A stretch of DNA of 64,000 nucleotides, from the NCBI RefSeq assembly GCF_025359345.1, contig NZ_JANYGQ010000032.1, positions 124,001-188,000 on the forward strand. The letters are read 5' to 3'. Each line of letters begins with the position of its first letter. The first letter of the stretch is position 1. The notes beneath the pieces are model-generated. The model did not search any database, was not told the origin of the DNA, and saw nothing but the letters and a program-made list of their open reading frames with translations. Of this stretch, positions 16,433 through 24,363 are shown in pieces. This DNA comes from Mucilaginibacter sp. Lineage in GTDB: Bacteria > Bacteroidota > Bacteroidia > Sphingobacteriales > Sphingobacteriaceae. The position numbers were made by a program, and so were the translations under genes.

Positions 16433-18522
16433 TGTTGCACCAATTCCTCTCTTTTTATTTTAACGGTATTTAAAAACTCGCCGGCAGCCTGCAGGTAGGC
16501 GGTCGCAAATTCTTCTGATGGTTCGTTTTTGTTGATTTGTAAAACCAAATCGTTAAAACTGTCATCTAAATTGATCTCGCCGGTATTTACGTAATTGTTA
16601 TCAAATTCTTTTATTACTCCCGATTGGGTGCTAGTGTTGATGTTTTTATCAAGCAACAATGCCTTGGCCGAGCTTACAAATGTGTTATAGGCGTGGTAGA
16701 TAGCATCGGCCCAGCGGCTTTCGGCAAAAGCTTCGTTTGCCCAGCCAAACTTCTCTTCCGATTCGTAAAGCAATGTGGCTACCAAATCAATAATCACCCC
16801 GGCGCATTCGCCAACACCTATTGCGGTAGCAAAAGTTTCCTGGTGGCCCCAGTCAACAAATTCGTCATCTGTCAGCGTTGTAAGGTCGGCAAGGGGTTTT
16901 AACAATTGGTAAAAATAATCTTTACCGTTCCTGTCGTAATAGGCGTGAAAAGTTTCGTTTTCAGCTGCCCTTGCCTGGTAATCGTCAAGCACCTTACGTA
17001 GCACATGTGTGGCCCGTTTTGCGGGTACCTTAATAACTTTTTCGGCAGCGCGACCAACACCATCACCAACCGTGCCGCCACCAAGCAGCACCTGTACCGA
17101 TGGCAGTACTTTAAGTCCAGCTTTTAATGAACTGCCGTGAAAACCGATATGCGCCAAACCATGTTGTCCGCACGAGTTCATACAGCCGCTTATCTTAATT
17201 TTTATTTCTTTGTTATAAATAAGGTCCTCGTATTCGTTGTAAATCACATCTTCCAGCACGCGCGAAAGTGTCATACTGTTTGATATGCCGAGGTTGCAGG
17301 TATCAGTACCAGGGCAGGTGGTTACATCTGCAAGGCTATCAAAACCTGGTGCAGATAAATCCAGTTCGGTTAGTCCGTTATATAAAGCAGGCAACGCTTC
17401 CTTGCGTACAAACTTTAAGAGTAGTCCCTGGTTTTGGGTTACCCTTATTTCATCGGCAACCAAAGGCTGCAACACGGCTACCAGTTTGCGGGCTTTATCC
17501 GATGGGATATCGCCAACTGGGACCTTTATATATACGCCGTAAAAATCTTTTTGCTTTTGCTCAAATACGTTGGTTGCAAGCCATTGCTCGTAACGGAAGG
17601 GATTGGTTACCGCCACGTCAGCAAATGTTTGTTCTGCAGGTAGTGCAGGGTCTTTTAACGCATCACGGTTTACTTTATTTTTTTTAACTTTTAAAGCAGT
17701 GCGCTCTGCATCAGCAAGCAGCAACACTTCGGTTAACCCGATTTTTTGAATAAGATATTTAAGACGGGCTTTGTTGCGGTTGTTGCGTTCGCCATGGCGA
17801 TCAAAAACGCGGATGATAGCTTCTATATAAGGTATAAGTTCATCCTCGGGTAAAAACTCTTCAACAATATTAGCAAGTAATGGCTGCGCGCCAAGGCCAC
17901 CGCCCAACAGTACTTTAAAACCGCGTTCTCCGGCAGCATTTACTTTCGGAATAACACCGATATCGTGGATGTACGAAAACGCGGTATCGGCATCGCTCGA
18001 TGAAAATGATATTTTAAACTTACGGCCCATTTCCTGGCAAACCGGGTTGCGCAAAAAATACTCGAACGTTGCATGCGCATAGGGCGATACATCGAAAGGC
18101 TCCAGCGGATCGATGCCGGCAGCAGGAGAGGCGGTTACGTTTCTTACGGTATTGCCGCAGGCTTCGCGGAGGGTAATATCGTCCTGCTCCAGTTCGGCCC
18201 ATAGCTGCGGCGTACGGTCGAGGCTTACATAATGTATCTGAATATCCTGGCGGGTGGTTAAGTGCAGGTTGCTGCTGGCATATTTGTCGGATATGTCGGC
18301 AATCCTTAACAACTGTTTAAAGGTCACCTTGCCAAATGGTAGCTTAATGCGTATCATTTGCACGCCGGGCTGTCTTTGCCCGTATATACCCCTGGCCAAA
18401 CGCAGGCTGCGGAACTTTTCGTCGTGAATTTTACCTTCACGAAAAGCCCTTATCTTTTTTTCAAGATCAATAATGTCTTTTTCAACTACCGGATTCTCCA
18501 ACTCGGTCCTAAAACTTTGCAT
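16429..18522 (-). CDS. siroheme nitrite/sulfite reductase with C-terminal HEPN-like extension
   Basis: The 697-residue protein contains the duplicated ferrite-reductase half-domain fold of assimilatory sulfite/nitrite reductases. Cluster and siroheme ligands are TTCPGTDTCNLGI (Cx5C) near residue 405 and KISGCMNSCGQHG (Cx3C) near 450. The operon (cysDNH, cobA) points to sulfite as substrate. After about residue 545 an extra roughly 150-residue helical region appears (ESRWADAIYHAYNTFVSSAK), resembling a HEPN domain that standard CysI lacks. It is the first gene of the operon and has a structured leader about 160 bases long. Confidence 0.9.
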   Translation of the reverse strand: MQSFRTELENPVVEKDIIDLEKKIRAFREGKIHDEKFRSLRLARGIYGQRQPGVQMIRIKLPFGKVTFKQLLRIADISDKYASSNLHLTTRQDIQIHYVSLDRTPQLWAELEQDDITLREACGNTVRNVTASPAAGIDPLEPFDVSPYAHATFEYFLRNPVCQEMGRKFKISFSSSDADTAFSYIHDIGVIPKVNAAGERGFKVLLGGGLGAQPLLANIVEEFLPEDELIPYIEAIIRVFDRHGERNNRNKARLKYLIQKIGLTEVLLLADAERTALKVKKNKVNRDALKDPALPAEQTFADVAVTNPFRYEQWLATNVFEQKQKDFYGVYIKVPVGDIPSDKARKLVAVLQPLVADEIRVTQNQGLLLKFVRKEALPALYNGLTELDLSAPGFDSLADVTTCPGTDTCNLGISNSMTLSRVLEDVIYNEYEDLIYNKEIKIKISGCMNSCGQHGLAHIGFHGSSLKAGLKVLPSVQVLLGGGTVGDGVGRAAEKVIKVPAKRATHVLRKVLDDYQARAAENETFHAYYDRNGKDYFYQLLKPLADLTTLTDDEFVDWGHQETFATAIGVGECAGVIIDLVATLLYESEEKFGWANEAFAESRWADAIYHAYNTFVSSAKALLLDKNINTSTQSGVIKEFDNNYVNTGEINLDDSFNDLVLQINKNEPSEEFATAYLQAAGEFLNTVKIKREELVQQ

Positions 18523-18546
18523 AATTGTGCTGTTAGTTTGTGCTAT

Positions 18547-18615
18547 AAAAAGGCCCCTTCGGCTTAATGCTAAAGAGGCTTATGTTTTAATTTACGAATA
18601 CCCGTTAAGCCTCTA
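18547..18615 (-). promoter_or_regulatory. candidate transcription attenuator of the sulfur operon
   Basis: On the minus strand, AGAGGCTTA (18614-18606) begins one base after the stop codon of the 20-codon leader ORF. It can pair with TAAGCCTCT (18582-18574, 9 bp) or, as GGCTTAA, with TTAAGCC (18567-18561). The latter segment, or TAAGCCTC, can instead pair with GGGGCCTT (18557-18550) just before a five-T run, forming a weak terminator-like hairpin. The pairings are mutually exclusive, as in amino-acid attenuators. The structures come from reading complementarity by eye and were not energy-minimised. Confidence 0.45.
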
Positions 18616-18678
18616 TCAGTTGCCATGCATCTGGCAATTTATCATAACCCAACAGTAACTGTAAATTCTCGTTTTCAT
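18616..18678 (-). CDS. candidate Cys/Met leader peptide, 20 residues
   Basis: The ATG at 18678 opens MKTRIYSYCWVMINCQMHGN, ending at a TGA at 18616-18618. Two Cys codons (residues 9 and 15) and two internal Met codons (12 and 17) in 20 residues are striking ahead of a sulfur-assimilation operon. A ribosome finishing at the stop would cover the first half of the following hairpin; one stalled at a Cys codon would leave it free. The frame begins only about 5 bases after the start predicted from the -7 box, so the mRNA would be nearly leaderless. An internal ATG at 18645 gives a 9-residue alternative. Confidence 0.45.
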   Translation of the reverse strand: MKTRIYSYCWVMINCQMHGN

Positions 18679-18689
18679 TTTTATAGTGA

Positions 18690-18697
18690 CAAATATA
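18690..18697 (-). promoter_or_regulatory. -7 element of the sulfur operon promoter
   Basis: On the minus strand this reads TATATTTG, an exact TAnnTTTG match. No TTG lies 19-21 bases upstream, so the promoter may be weak or activator-dependent. The predicted start near 18683 gives a leader of about 160 bases before 18522. Confidence 0.45.
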
Positions 18698-18998
18698 TAT
18701 ATACTATACGGAACTTGTCGGGTTTATTTGAAAAAAGACAGATTTTACCTTTTGATTACATTGTTTTGCCGATTGTGAGGAATCCATTGCCGCTCCGCCG
18801 GGCATGTAAATATTACGACGTTTGTCGATATTTTATTAATTATATGTAAAAAATATTTATTTATAATTTTTATTTTCGTAGATAACGAACTATTTTCTTG
18901 TAAAATATTCAATAAATCATCTTGAATAATGATAAATATATAATTACTTCTTATCTTAGAAAAAAAGAAAAACTTATTTTATTATTAAATTACCCCTT
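18698..18998. other. 301-base AT-rich divergent spacer
   Basis: This stretch must contain the promoter of the TonB receptor gene and any regulator sites shared with the divergent sulfur operon. I see no ORF and no convincing TAnnTTTG element on the plus strand. TTCAA and TTGAA at 18909-18927 (TTCAATAAATCATCTTGAA) form a short interrupted dyad that might be an operator, but the evidence is slight. Confidence 0.35.
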
Positions 18999-21773
18999 AT
19001 GAAAAAACGTTTACTCACTATTATTGCATTATTCCTCCTCGTTTCGGAAATTGCAATTGCACAAAAATTAAGTGTTAAGGGCACCGTGACCGATGCCCTC
19101 AGCAAAGATGCTATCGCTGGCGTATCTGTCAGGATAAAAGGCACTTCGCAAGGTACTACAACTGACGCCGCCGGGCAATTTACTATAGCTGCGGCGGCAA
19201 CCGACCAACTGGTATTTTCATATACCGGGTACAAGCTTTTAACAATTACGGTTGGCAACAATAGTTCCCTTGACGTGAAATTGGAAAAAGATGTTAATTC
19301 GCTTAACGAAGTTGTTTTGATAGGTACGCGGTCTGCGGGGCGTGTTAAACTTGAAACAGCAGTACCGGTTGATGTGGTGAATATTGCTAAAGCATCGCTT
19401 AGCACAGGCAGGCTTGATATAACCGACATCCTTAACTACTCCGCCCCCTCATTCAACTACAACAAACAATCAGGCTCTGATGGGGCCGATCACGTTGAAC
19501 TGGGAACCTTGAGAGGATTAGGCCCCGATCAAACGCTTGTGCTGATAAATGGTAAGCGCAGGCATCAAACGGCATTTGTTTCGGTATTCGGAACCCGCGG
19601 CCGCGGTAATTCAGGAACCGACCTGAGTTCAATTCCTGCGGCAGCAATTGAAAGGGTTGAAATTTTGAGGGATGGCGCATCTGCCCAATATGGTTCGGAT
19701 GCAATTGCGGGGGTAATTAACCTGGTATTAAAGAAAAATGTAGGCGAGTTTACCATAAACGGTGGATATTCGGGCTATTACGATCCTGAATTTAACAGCC
19801 GTAATGCACTGGCAAAGGGCCAATATCTGCACGGCGGCGCAATTGACGGCAACGCAGTTGTGTTTGATGCAAACTATGGCATAGCAATAGGCAAAAACAA
19901 TGGCTTTATAAACCTGTCGGCCGATTATGCAAATAATGGTAAAACCTACAGGCAAACACATGACACCGCTTTTTCAAACCCAAAGGCCCTGCCGCTTAAT
20001 AATGTAAGGCGTGCAAATGGCGACGGTTCGGCTAATAGTTTTGACTTGTTTTACAATAGTGAATTGCCAATAGCCGGAAGCCGCACAACCTTTTACAGCT
20101 TTGGTGGTTATAGCCGCAAAAACTCGGATGATTATGCCTTCACCAGGAATTTTTCAGGCTCGCCGGGGCGTTTTCCAACTGATGCAGGCGGAAATATGAT
20201 TGCAGTACCCGGCATTATTATCAACACACCCGATGGCGATAGCTACTATAATCCCATCATACAAACACATAACACGGATTTATCAGTAGCTTTAGGGTTA
20301 AAAGGAACCATTGGAAAAGATGTGGATTGGGACCTTAGCAACAATATTGGTAATAACTCCTTTCATTTTTTTGGCGATAAAACCTTTAACGCATCCAAAG
20401 GCGCCGATAAAACCCATTTCGACGATGGCGGCTCGCAGTTTTTACAAAATACAACCAACTTAAACTTTAGCAAACATTTAAAGGATGTGTTTGCCGGTTT
20501 AAATATTGGCGCTGGCGCTGAATACAGGTACGAGCGTTACAAAATAAGTGCAGGTGAGCCAGATTCTTATTCAAACTATAATGAAGACAAGGCTACCGGT
20601 TCGCAGGGATTTCCCGGATATCAACCTTCTGATGCTGTAAACGCTCACCGCACGGTTGAGGGGATTTATTTAGACCTGGAAGCTGATATCACTAAAAAAT
20701 GGTTAGTTGACTATGCAAACAGGTTGGAGCACTATAGCGATTTTGGTTTTAATTACAGCACCAAGTTTGCCACCCGCTATAAAATAACCGACAATTTTAA
20801 TATTCGCGGTTCGGTTGGTACCGGCTTCAGGGCGCCGTCGTTACAGCAGATAAATTATAGCTCATCTTATACTAACGTACAGGGGGGAGTTATTTCTGAA
20901 GTTAAGATTGCACCAAATTACAGCCCTATTACCAAAGCAGCTGGTATTCCAAATCTTAAACAGGAAACATCCACAAATGCAGGTATAGGCTTTACGTTTA
21001 AACCAGTACCCGAACTGAGCATTACCACCGATGGTTACTTAATCAAGGTAAAAGACAGGGTTGTTCTATCAGGCCAGTTTAGTGCGAGTGATCAAACACT
21101 CGATCCATCGTTTTTAGCTGCTCTCGATGCACTGCATGTTTCGGCTGCGCAATTTTTTGCCAATGCGGTAAATACAACAAACACAGGTTTGGATGTTGTT
21201 ATTGAATACAACAAGAAAATAGGAGATAGCCGTATCAGGGTACTATTTGCGGGTAATTTTCAGCACATGAAAATCAACAATATCAATTATCCCGAAAAAT
21301 TGAGCGGTACCGATTTGTTGAAACAAACTTTTTTAAGTGACCGCGAACAGAAGTTTATTTTAGCGTCGGCACCACCGCAAAAGCTTTCGCTAAACCCTGA
21401 GTATAGCTACAAGAAGTTTACCGCAGGTACACGTTTTACTTATTTTGGTAAGATCGTGTTGCTTGGTTATGGCGAGAACTTCGACGGCATTCACCCGGTA
21501 GTTCCGTTAGATGCTGATGCCAATACTACAGTGCCTGATCAATATACTTACAGCGGCAAAGTAGTAAGCGACCTTTATTTTACCTATAAACTAAGTAAAT
21601 CGGCCCACGTTTCAATTGGTAGTGATAATTTATTCAACATACACCCTGTATTGGGAGCTGTAATAGCTGCTAAAGGCTACGCTTACAATAACGAAACCGG
21701 CGGACCTTTTGATGCCGTACAAATGGGGCAAAATGGCCGCAGGGTATTTGCAAGAATTGGATTTAATTTTTAG
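18999..21773 (+). CDS. TonB-dependent receptor, sulfur-locus associated
   Basis: The 924-residue outer-membrane receptor has a signal peptide (about residues 1-22, ending IAIAQ). A carboxypeptidase-regulatory-like beta domain follows (GTVTDALSKDAIAGVSVRIKGT, residues 28-105), then a plug domain (LRGLGPDQTLVLINGKRRH near 165, IERVEILRDGASAQYGSDAIAGVINLVLKK near 220) and a beta-barrel ending in the aromatic C-terminus RVFARIGFNF. These receptors use TonB energy to import ligands. Its position opposite the sulfate-assimilation operon and before an Rrf2 regulator suggests a sulfur-containing ligand, but this is inferred from context only. No SusD partner is adjacent. Confidence 0.9.
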   Translation: MKKRLLTIIALFLLVSEIAIAQKLSVKGTVTDALSKDAIAGVSVRIKGTSQGTTTDAAGQFTIAAAATDQLVFSYTGYKLLTITVGNNSSLDVKLEKDVNSLNEVVLIGTRSAGRVKLETAVPVDVVNIAKASLSTGRLDITDILNYSAPSFNYNKQSGSDGADHVELGTLRGLGPDQTLVLINGKRRHQTAFVSVFGTRGRGNSGTDLSSIPAAAIERVEILRDGASAQYGSDAIAGVINLVLKKNVGEFTINGGYSGYYDPEFNSRNALAKGQYLHGGAIDGNAVVFDANYGIAIGKNNGFINLSADYANNGKTYRQTHDTAFSNPKALPLNNVRRANGDGSANSFDLFYNSELPIAGSRTTFYSFGGYSRKNSDDYAFTRNFSGSPGRFPTDAGGNMIAVPGIIINTPDGDSYYNPIIQTHNTDLSVALGLKGTIGKDVDWDLSNNIGNNSFHFFGDKTFNASKGADKTHFDDGGSQFLQNTTNLNFSKHLKDVFAGLNIGAGAEYRYERYKISAGEPDSYSNYNEDKATGSQGFPGYQPSDAVNAHRTVEGIYLDLEADITKKWLVDYANRLEHYSDFGFNYSTKFATRYKITDNFNIRGSVGTGFRAPSLQQINYSSSYTNVQGGVISEVKIAPNYSPITKAAGIPNLKQETSTNAGIGFTFKPVPELSITTDGYLIKVKDRVVLSGQFSASDQTLDPSFLAALDALHVSAAQFFANAVNTTNTGLDVVIEYNKKIGDSRIRVLFAGNFQHMKINNINYPEKLSGTDLLKQTFLSDREQKFILASAPPQKLSLNPEYSYKKFTAGTRFTYFGKIVLLGYGENFDGIHPVVPLDADANTTVPDQYTYSGKVVSDLYFTYKLSKSAHVSIGSDNLFNIHPVLGAVIAAKGYAYNNETGGPFDAVQMGQNGRRVFARIGFNF

Positions 21774-21786
21774 GAATTTCCTGGTC

Positions 21787-21829
21787 AACAAAGAAACCGC
21801 TCCATGTTTGAAGCGGTTTCTTTGTTTTT
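21787..21829. terminator. bidirectional intrinsic terminator
   Basis: AACAAAGAAACCGCT (21787-21801) pairs perfectly with 21812-21826 over a 10-base loop, followed by TTTTTAG-type sequence to 21829. It lies between the TonB receptor gene and the convergent Rrf2 gene and overlaps the latter's stop. Confidence 0.88.
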
Positions 21830-22265
21830 AGACATTCAGCAGGAGCGAGCTCTCGCGGCTGATAACATCAGCTATACTGGTTTCTGATAATATTTTTACT
21901 GTAGCATCTCTTACCTCAATAAACACATCGCGTATGCCGCAGGTGGTTTCCTGGTGGCACTCGTCGCATTTATGGTAAAAGTTAAGGCTGGCACAGGGTA
22001 CCATAGCAATGGGGCCATCGGTGATGCGCATTATTTGCACCAGGTAAATATCTTTCGGGTCTTTATTTAAGCTGTAGCCGCCGCCTGCACCTTTTTTGCT
22101 GTAGAGGAACCCCGCGTTACGCAGGTCGAGCAATATTTGTTCAAGAAACTTTTTGGGAATCCGTTCTTCCTCAGCAATTTTTGAAATTTGCATTGGCGGT
22201 TTATCTGCATTTTTCCCCAGCACTACCAGGGCCTTAATTGCATACTTTGTTTTTTTCGATAGCAT
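21828..22265 (-). CDS. Rrf2-family transcriptional regulator
   Basis: I use the ATG at 22265 (145 residues), because the frame upstream of it reaches only a TTG that lies inside the -7 box. The N-terminal winged helix begins MLSKKTKYAIKALVVLGKNA, with ISKIAEEERIPKKFLEQIL as the recognition region and GGGYSLNKDP as the wing. Four Cys follow near residues 90-110 (CASLNFYHKCDECHQETTCG), more than the three used by IscR, so cluster binding is possible. Family members include CymR, which controls cysteine synthesis, and IscR. Placement beside the TonB receptor and sulfur operon makes a sulfur role plausible. Confidence 0.88.
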   Translation of the reverse strand: MLSKKTKYAIKALVVLGKNADKPPMQISKIAEEERIPKKFLEQILLDLRNAGFLYSKKGAGGGYSLNKDPKDIYLVQIMRITDGPIAMVPCASLNFYHKCDECHQETTCGIRDVFIEVRDATVKILSETSIADVISRESSLLLNV

Positions 22266-22283
22266 ATTTAAAAATAGCGCATA

Positions 22284-22291
22284 CAAAGATA
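22284..22291 (-). promoter_or_regulatory. -7 element of the Rrf2 gene
   Basis: TATCTTTG on the minus strand matches TAnnTTTG exactly; a TTG lies 22 bases upstream, slightly far. It fixes the start codon at 22265 by placing the transcription start near 22277. Confidence 0.5.
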
Positions 22292-22335
22292 AGTAAAAGA
22301 ATTTGTGTTAAGTCAAAACAGGCTTTTACAATAGA

Positions 22336-22350
22336 TTTACTTAAAGTAAA
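22336..22350. promoter_or_regulatory. 15-bp perfect palindrome upstream of the Rrf2 gene
   Basis: TTTACTTAAAGTAAA is a perfect dyad about 45 bases upstream of the -7 box and 46 bases from the stop of the MOSC gene. It may be an autoregulatory operator; AT-rich palindromes also occur by chance. Confidence 0.3.
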
Positions 22351-22396
22351 GGTAATGTTTATTTCGATGTATGCATAATAGCAGCTTGCAGATTAC

Positions 22397-23224
22397 CTAC
22401 ACCACAAAGCGCTCTTCATTGTGTTTAGTTAAAACAATTAGTTCGTGACCAATGGAAATTTGACCGAAACCATTGTGTATCAAATTTTGTCCAAATAATA
22501 TCTTGTTGTTTTTAAAGCGATAGGATGCAAGCTTCTTCAGTGGCTCTTTTCCTTTCTTCGCCGTCTCCTGGTCAATAGTTGTTAAAACACAGCGGGCGCA
22601 TAGTTTTACGCCGTAAAAATTAATGTCGCCAATTGTAAAATGGCCGTAAAGGTCTTCGTCATACGGCTCGCCGCCGGTGAAAACTATATTAGGACGGAAG
22701 CGGTTCATTGGCAAAGTCTCCGCAAGCCGGTTATTCAAATCGTCCAGGGAAGCCTGCCCGATAATTAAAAACGGGTAGGCATCAGAAAACGATGTAACTG
22801 AATTTTCAGGGGCGTAACGTTGATCAACAATTCTCTGAGTGTCGTCGGGCATATAAACAAGCCGGCAATTCAACCCAAGCATTGCCGAGAACCAACGGTC
22901 GGCTTCATCACTTACAAATTCGGCTTCGCAGATATCGTCCCAAATGGTAACAGATACTTTGCTACCTGTTGACGGGTTGTTGATAGAAATAGAAAACGAT
23001 TGCTTGTTTACTTTGTGGATTACCTTTAGCACATTGTTTTCTATAGCTTGCTGCAACAACGCCATTTGCGGATGTTCGCGTTGTGTTAAAAAGCGATTTT
23101 CGGAATCAACCAGCAGCCAACGTCGGTCGTTTTCAAAACCCCTGTCGGTTATTTTTGCGCTTTTTATCGCTATGCCCGATAGTGATTTTATAGGGTAGAT
23201 ATACAATTCGCTTATTTGCAGCAT
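22397..23224 (-). CDS. MOSC-domain protein (YcbX/MARC-like)
   Basis: From the ATG at 23224 this gives 275 residues. The N-terminal MOSC beta-barrel (LQISELYIYPIKSLSGI, GFENDRRWLLVD, FLTQREHPQMALL) precedes a MOSC domain with NRFRPNIVFTGGEPYDED and the Cys-containing VKLCARCVLTTID, the expected molybdenum-cofactor ligand Cys. The IDQETAKKGKEPLKKLASYR stretch follows. Relatives such as YcbX and mARC reduce N-hydroxylated compounds with Moco. Lack of the C-terminal ferredoxin domain of YcbX implies a separate electron donor. A full Moco pathway lies later in the window. Confidence 0.88.
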   Translation of the reverse strand: MLQISELYIYPIKSLSGIAIKSAKITDRGFENDRRWLLVDSENRFLTQREHPQMALLQQAIENNVLKVIHKVNKQSFSISINNPSTGSKVSVTIWDDICEAEFVSDEADRWFSAMLGLNCRLVYMPDDTQRIVDQRYAPENSVTSFSDAYPFLIIGQASLDDLNNRLAETLPMNRFRPNIVFTGGEPYDEDLYGHFTIGDINFYGVKLCARCVLTTIDQETAKKGKEPLKKLASYRFKNNKILFGQNLIHNGFGQISIGHELIVLTKHNEERFVV

Positions 23225-23303
23225 TGTCAAATTTATAAAAATGCGATTTTAAAATCCATCATAATAGGTTATTTAGTATGTTTATGGCCTATTTAAATAT
23301 CAT

Positions 23304-24167
23304 ATGACAACTAATTTTATAAAACACATCAAATTTACCGCAGCAGCCTTCGTTTGTTTCCTGGCTGTGCAAAGCGGCTTTGCACAAACGTCAACACCAG
23401 AAAAGCCCGGTGTTGTTTCTTACACGTATCGCAAGGTTTTCGAAAAAGATCCTGCAGCAGCACTTGACATGATCAAGGCAAACGGATTTACAGATATCGA
23501 ATTTTCGAGCCTGTTTGGAAAAACTGCCGCGGAGCTTAAAGCGCTGATCGACGCGCGAGGCATCAAATGCTCTTCATTCGGAGTAAGTTATGAAGACCTT
23601 GTTAACAAAACAGATGAAGTAGCTCAAAACGCTAAAACACTGGGTGCAAGTTTTGTTCGGGTGGCTGGTATACCGCATAAAGCAGCATTCACCGAGGAAG
23701 AGGCTCAAAAAGGTATTGATAATTTTAACAAGGTTGGAAAAATATTAAAAGATAAATACAGCCTTGCCCTGGTTTACCATAATCATGGCTTTGAGTTCGA
23801 GCCTTTCAGAAACGGTACTTTGTTCGATTTCCTGGTTGAGCAAACCGACCCGGAGTATGTAAACTTCGAGATGGATATCTTATGGACATTTTTTCCAGGA
23901 CAAGACCCTGTCGAAATACTTGATAAGTACGCCAGTCGCTTTAAGTTGATGCATTTAAAAGACCTTAAAAAAGGTGTGGAAGGCAATTTATCCGGAACTA
24001 CAGCGCCGGAAAATAGCGTTACTTTGGGAACCGGTCAAATTAACATCCCGGCCGTAATAAAAATGGCAAAAACAACGGGGATAGTGCATTACTATCTTGA
24101 AGACGAAAGCGATAACGTGGCAACTCAGGTTCCGGCAAGTCTTGTTTATTTAAGCGGATTGAAGTAA
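23304..24167 (+). CDS. secreted sugar isomerase/epimerase (xylose-isomerase-like TIM barrel)
   Basis: The 287-residue protein has a signal peptide (about residues 1-27, ending GFAQ) and an AP-endonuclease-2/xylose-isomerase-like TIM barrel. Visible pieces are ALDMIKANGFTDIEFSS, the conserved LVYHNHGFEFEP near residue 155, and EMDILWTFFPGQDPVEIL and LMHLKDL near residues 190-220, whose acidic and His residues probably bind a divalent metal. In Bacteroidota such proteins are often linked to sugar oxidation. It stands alone with a strong terminator after it; the substrate is unknown. Confidence 0.85.
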   Translation: MTTNFIKHIKFTAAAFVCFLAVQSGFAQTSTPEKPGVVSYTYRKVFEKDPAAALDMIKANGFTDIEFSSLFGKTAAELKALIDARGIKCSSFGVSYEDLVNKTDEVAQNAKTLGASFVRVAGIPHKAAFTEEEAQKGIDNFNKVGKILKDKYSLALVYHNHGFEFEPFRNGTLFDFLVEQTDPEYVNFEMDILWTFFPGQDPVEILDKYASRFKLMHLKDLKKGVEGNLSGTTAPENSVTLGTGQINIPAVIKMAKTTGIVHYYLEDESDNVATQVPASLVYLSGLK

Positions 24168-24191
24168 TAAGGGAATTATTTATAATAATTT

Positions 24192-24228
24192 AAAATAGGG
24201 GCAATGTAAATTGCCCCTATTTTTTTTG
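24192..24228 (+). terminator. intrinsic terminator
   Basis: AAATAGGGGCAAT and ATTGCCCCTATTT form a perfect stem around a 4-base loop, followed by a T-run to about 24227. It lies 24 bases after the epimerase stop codon. Confidence 0.88.
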
Positions 24229-24363
24229 CCCAGAGTTTTTGTCGCATTATTAAAAACAACAGTGAAGGTACTTTTAGCAGCAATTTGAGTTTACGCTCGT
24301 TTTGAATGAGAAACTCCCAAAACTATTTTGTTATTTTAGCTAACCAATTAGTTCCCTGAGATT

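Noticed and set aside
18523..18690. SAM riboswitch in the leader of the sulfur operon
   Set aside because: Neither the SAM-I core (RUGAARCCCGGCAACC-like) nor the SAM-II pattern with its conserved pseudoknot bases can be found; the leader is better explained by a short ORF and competing hairpins.
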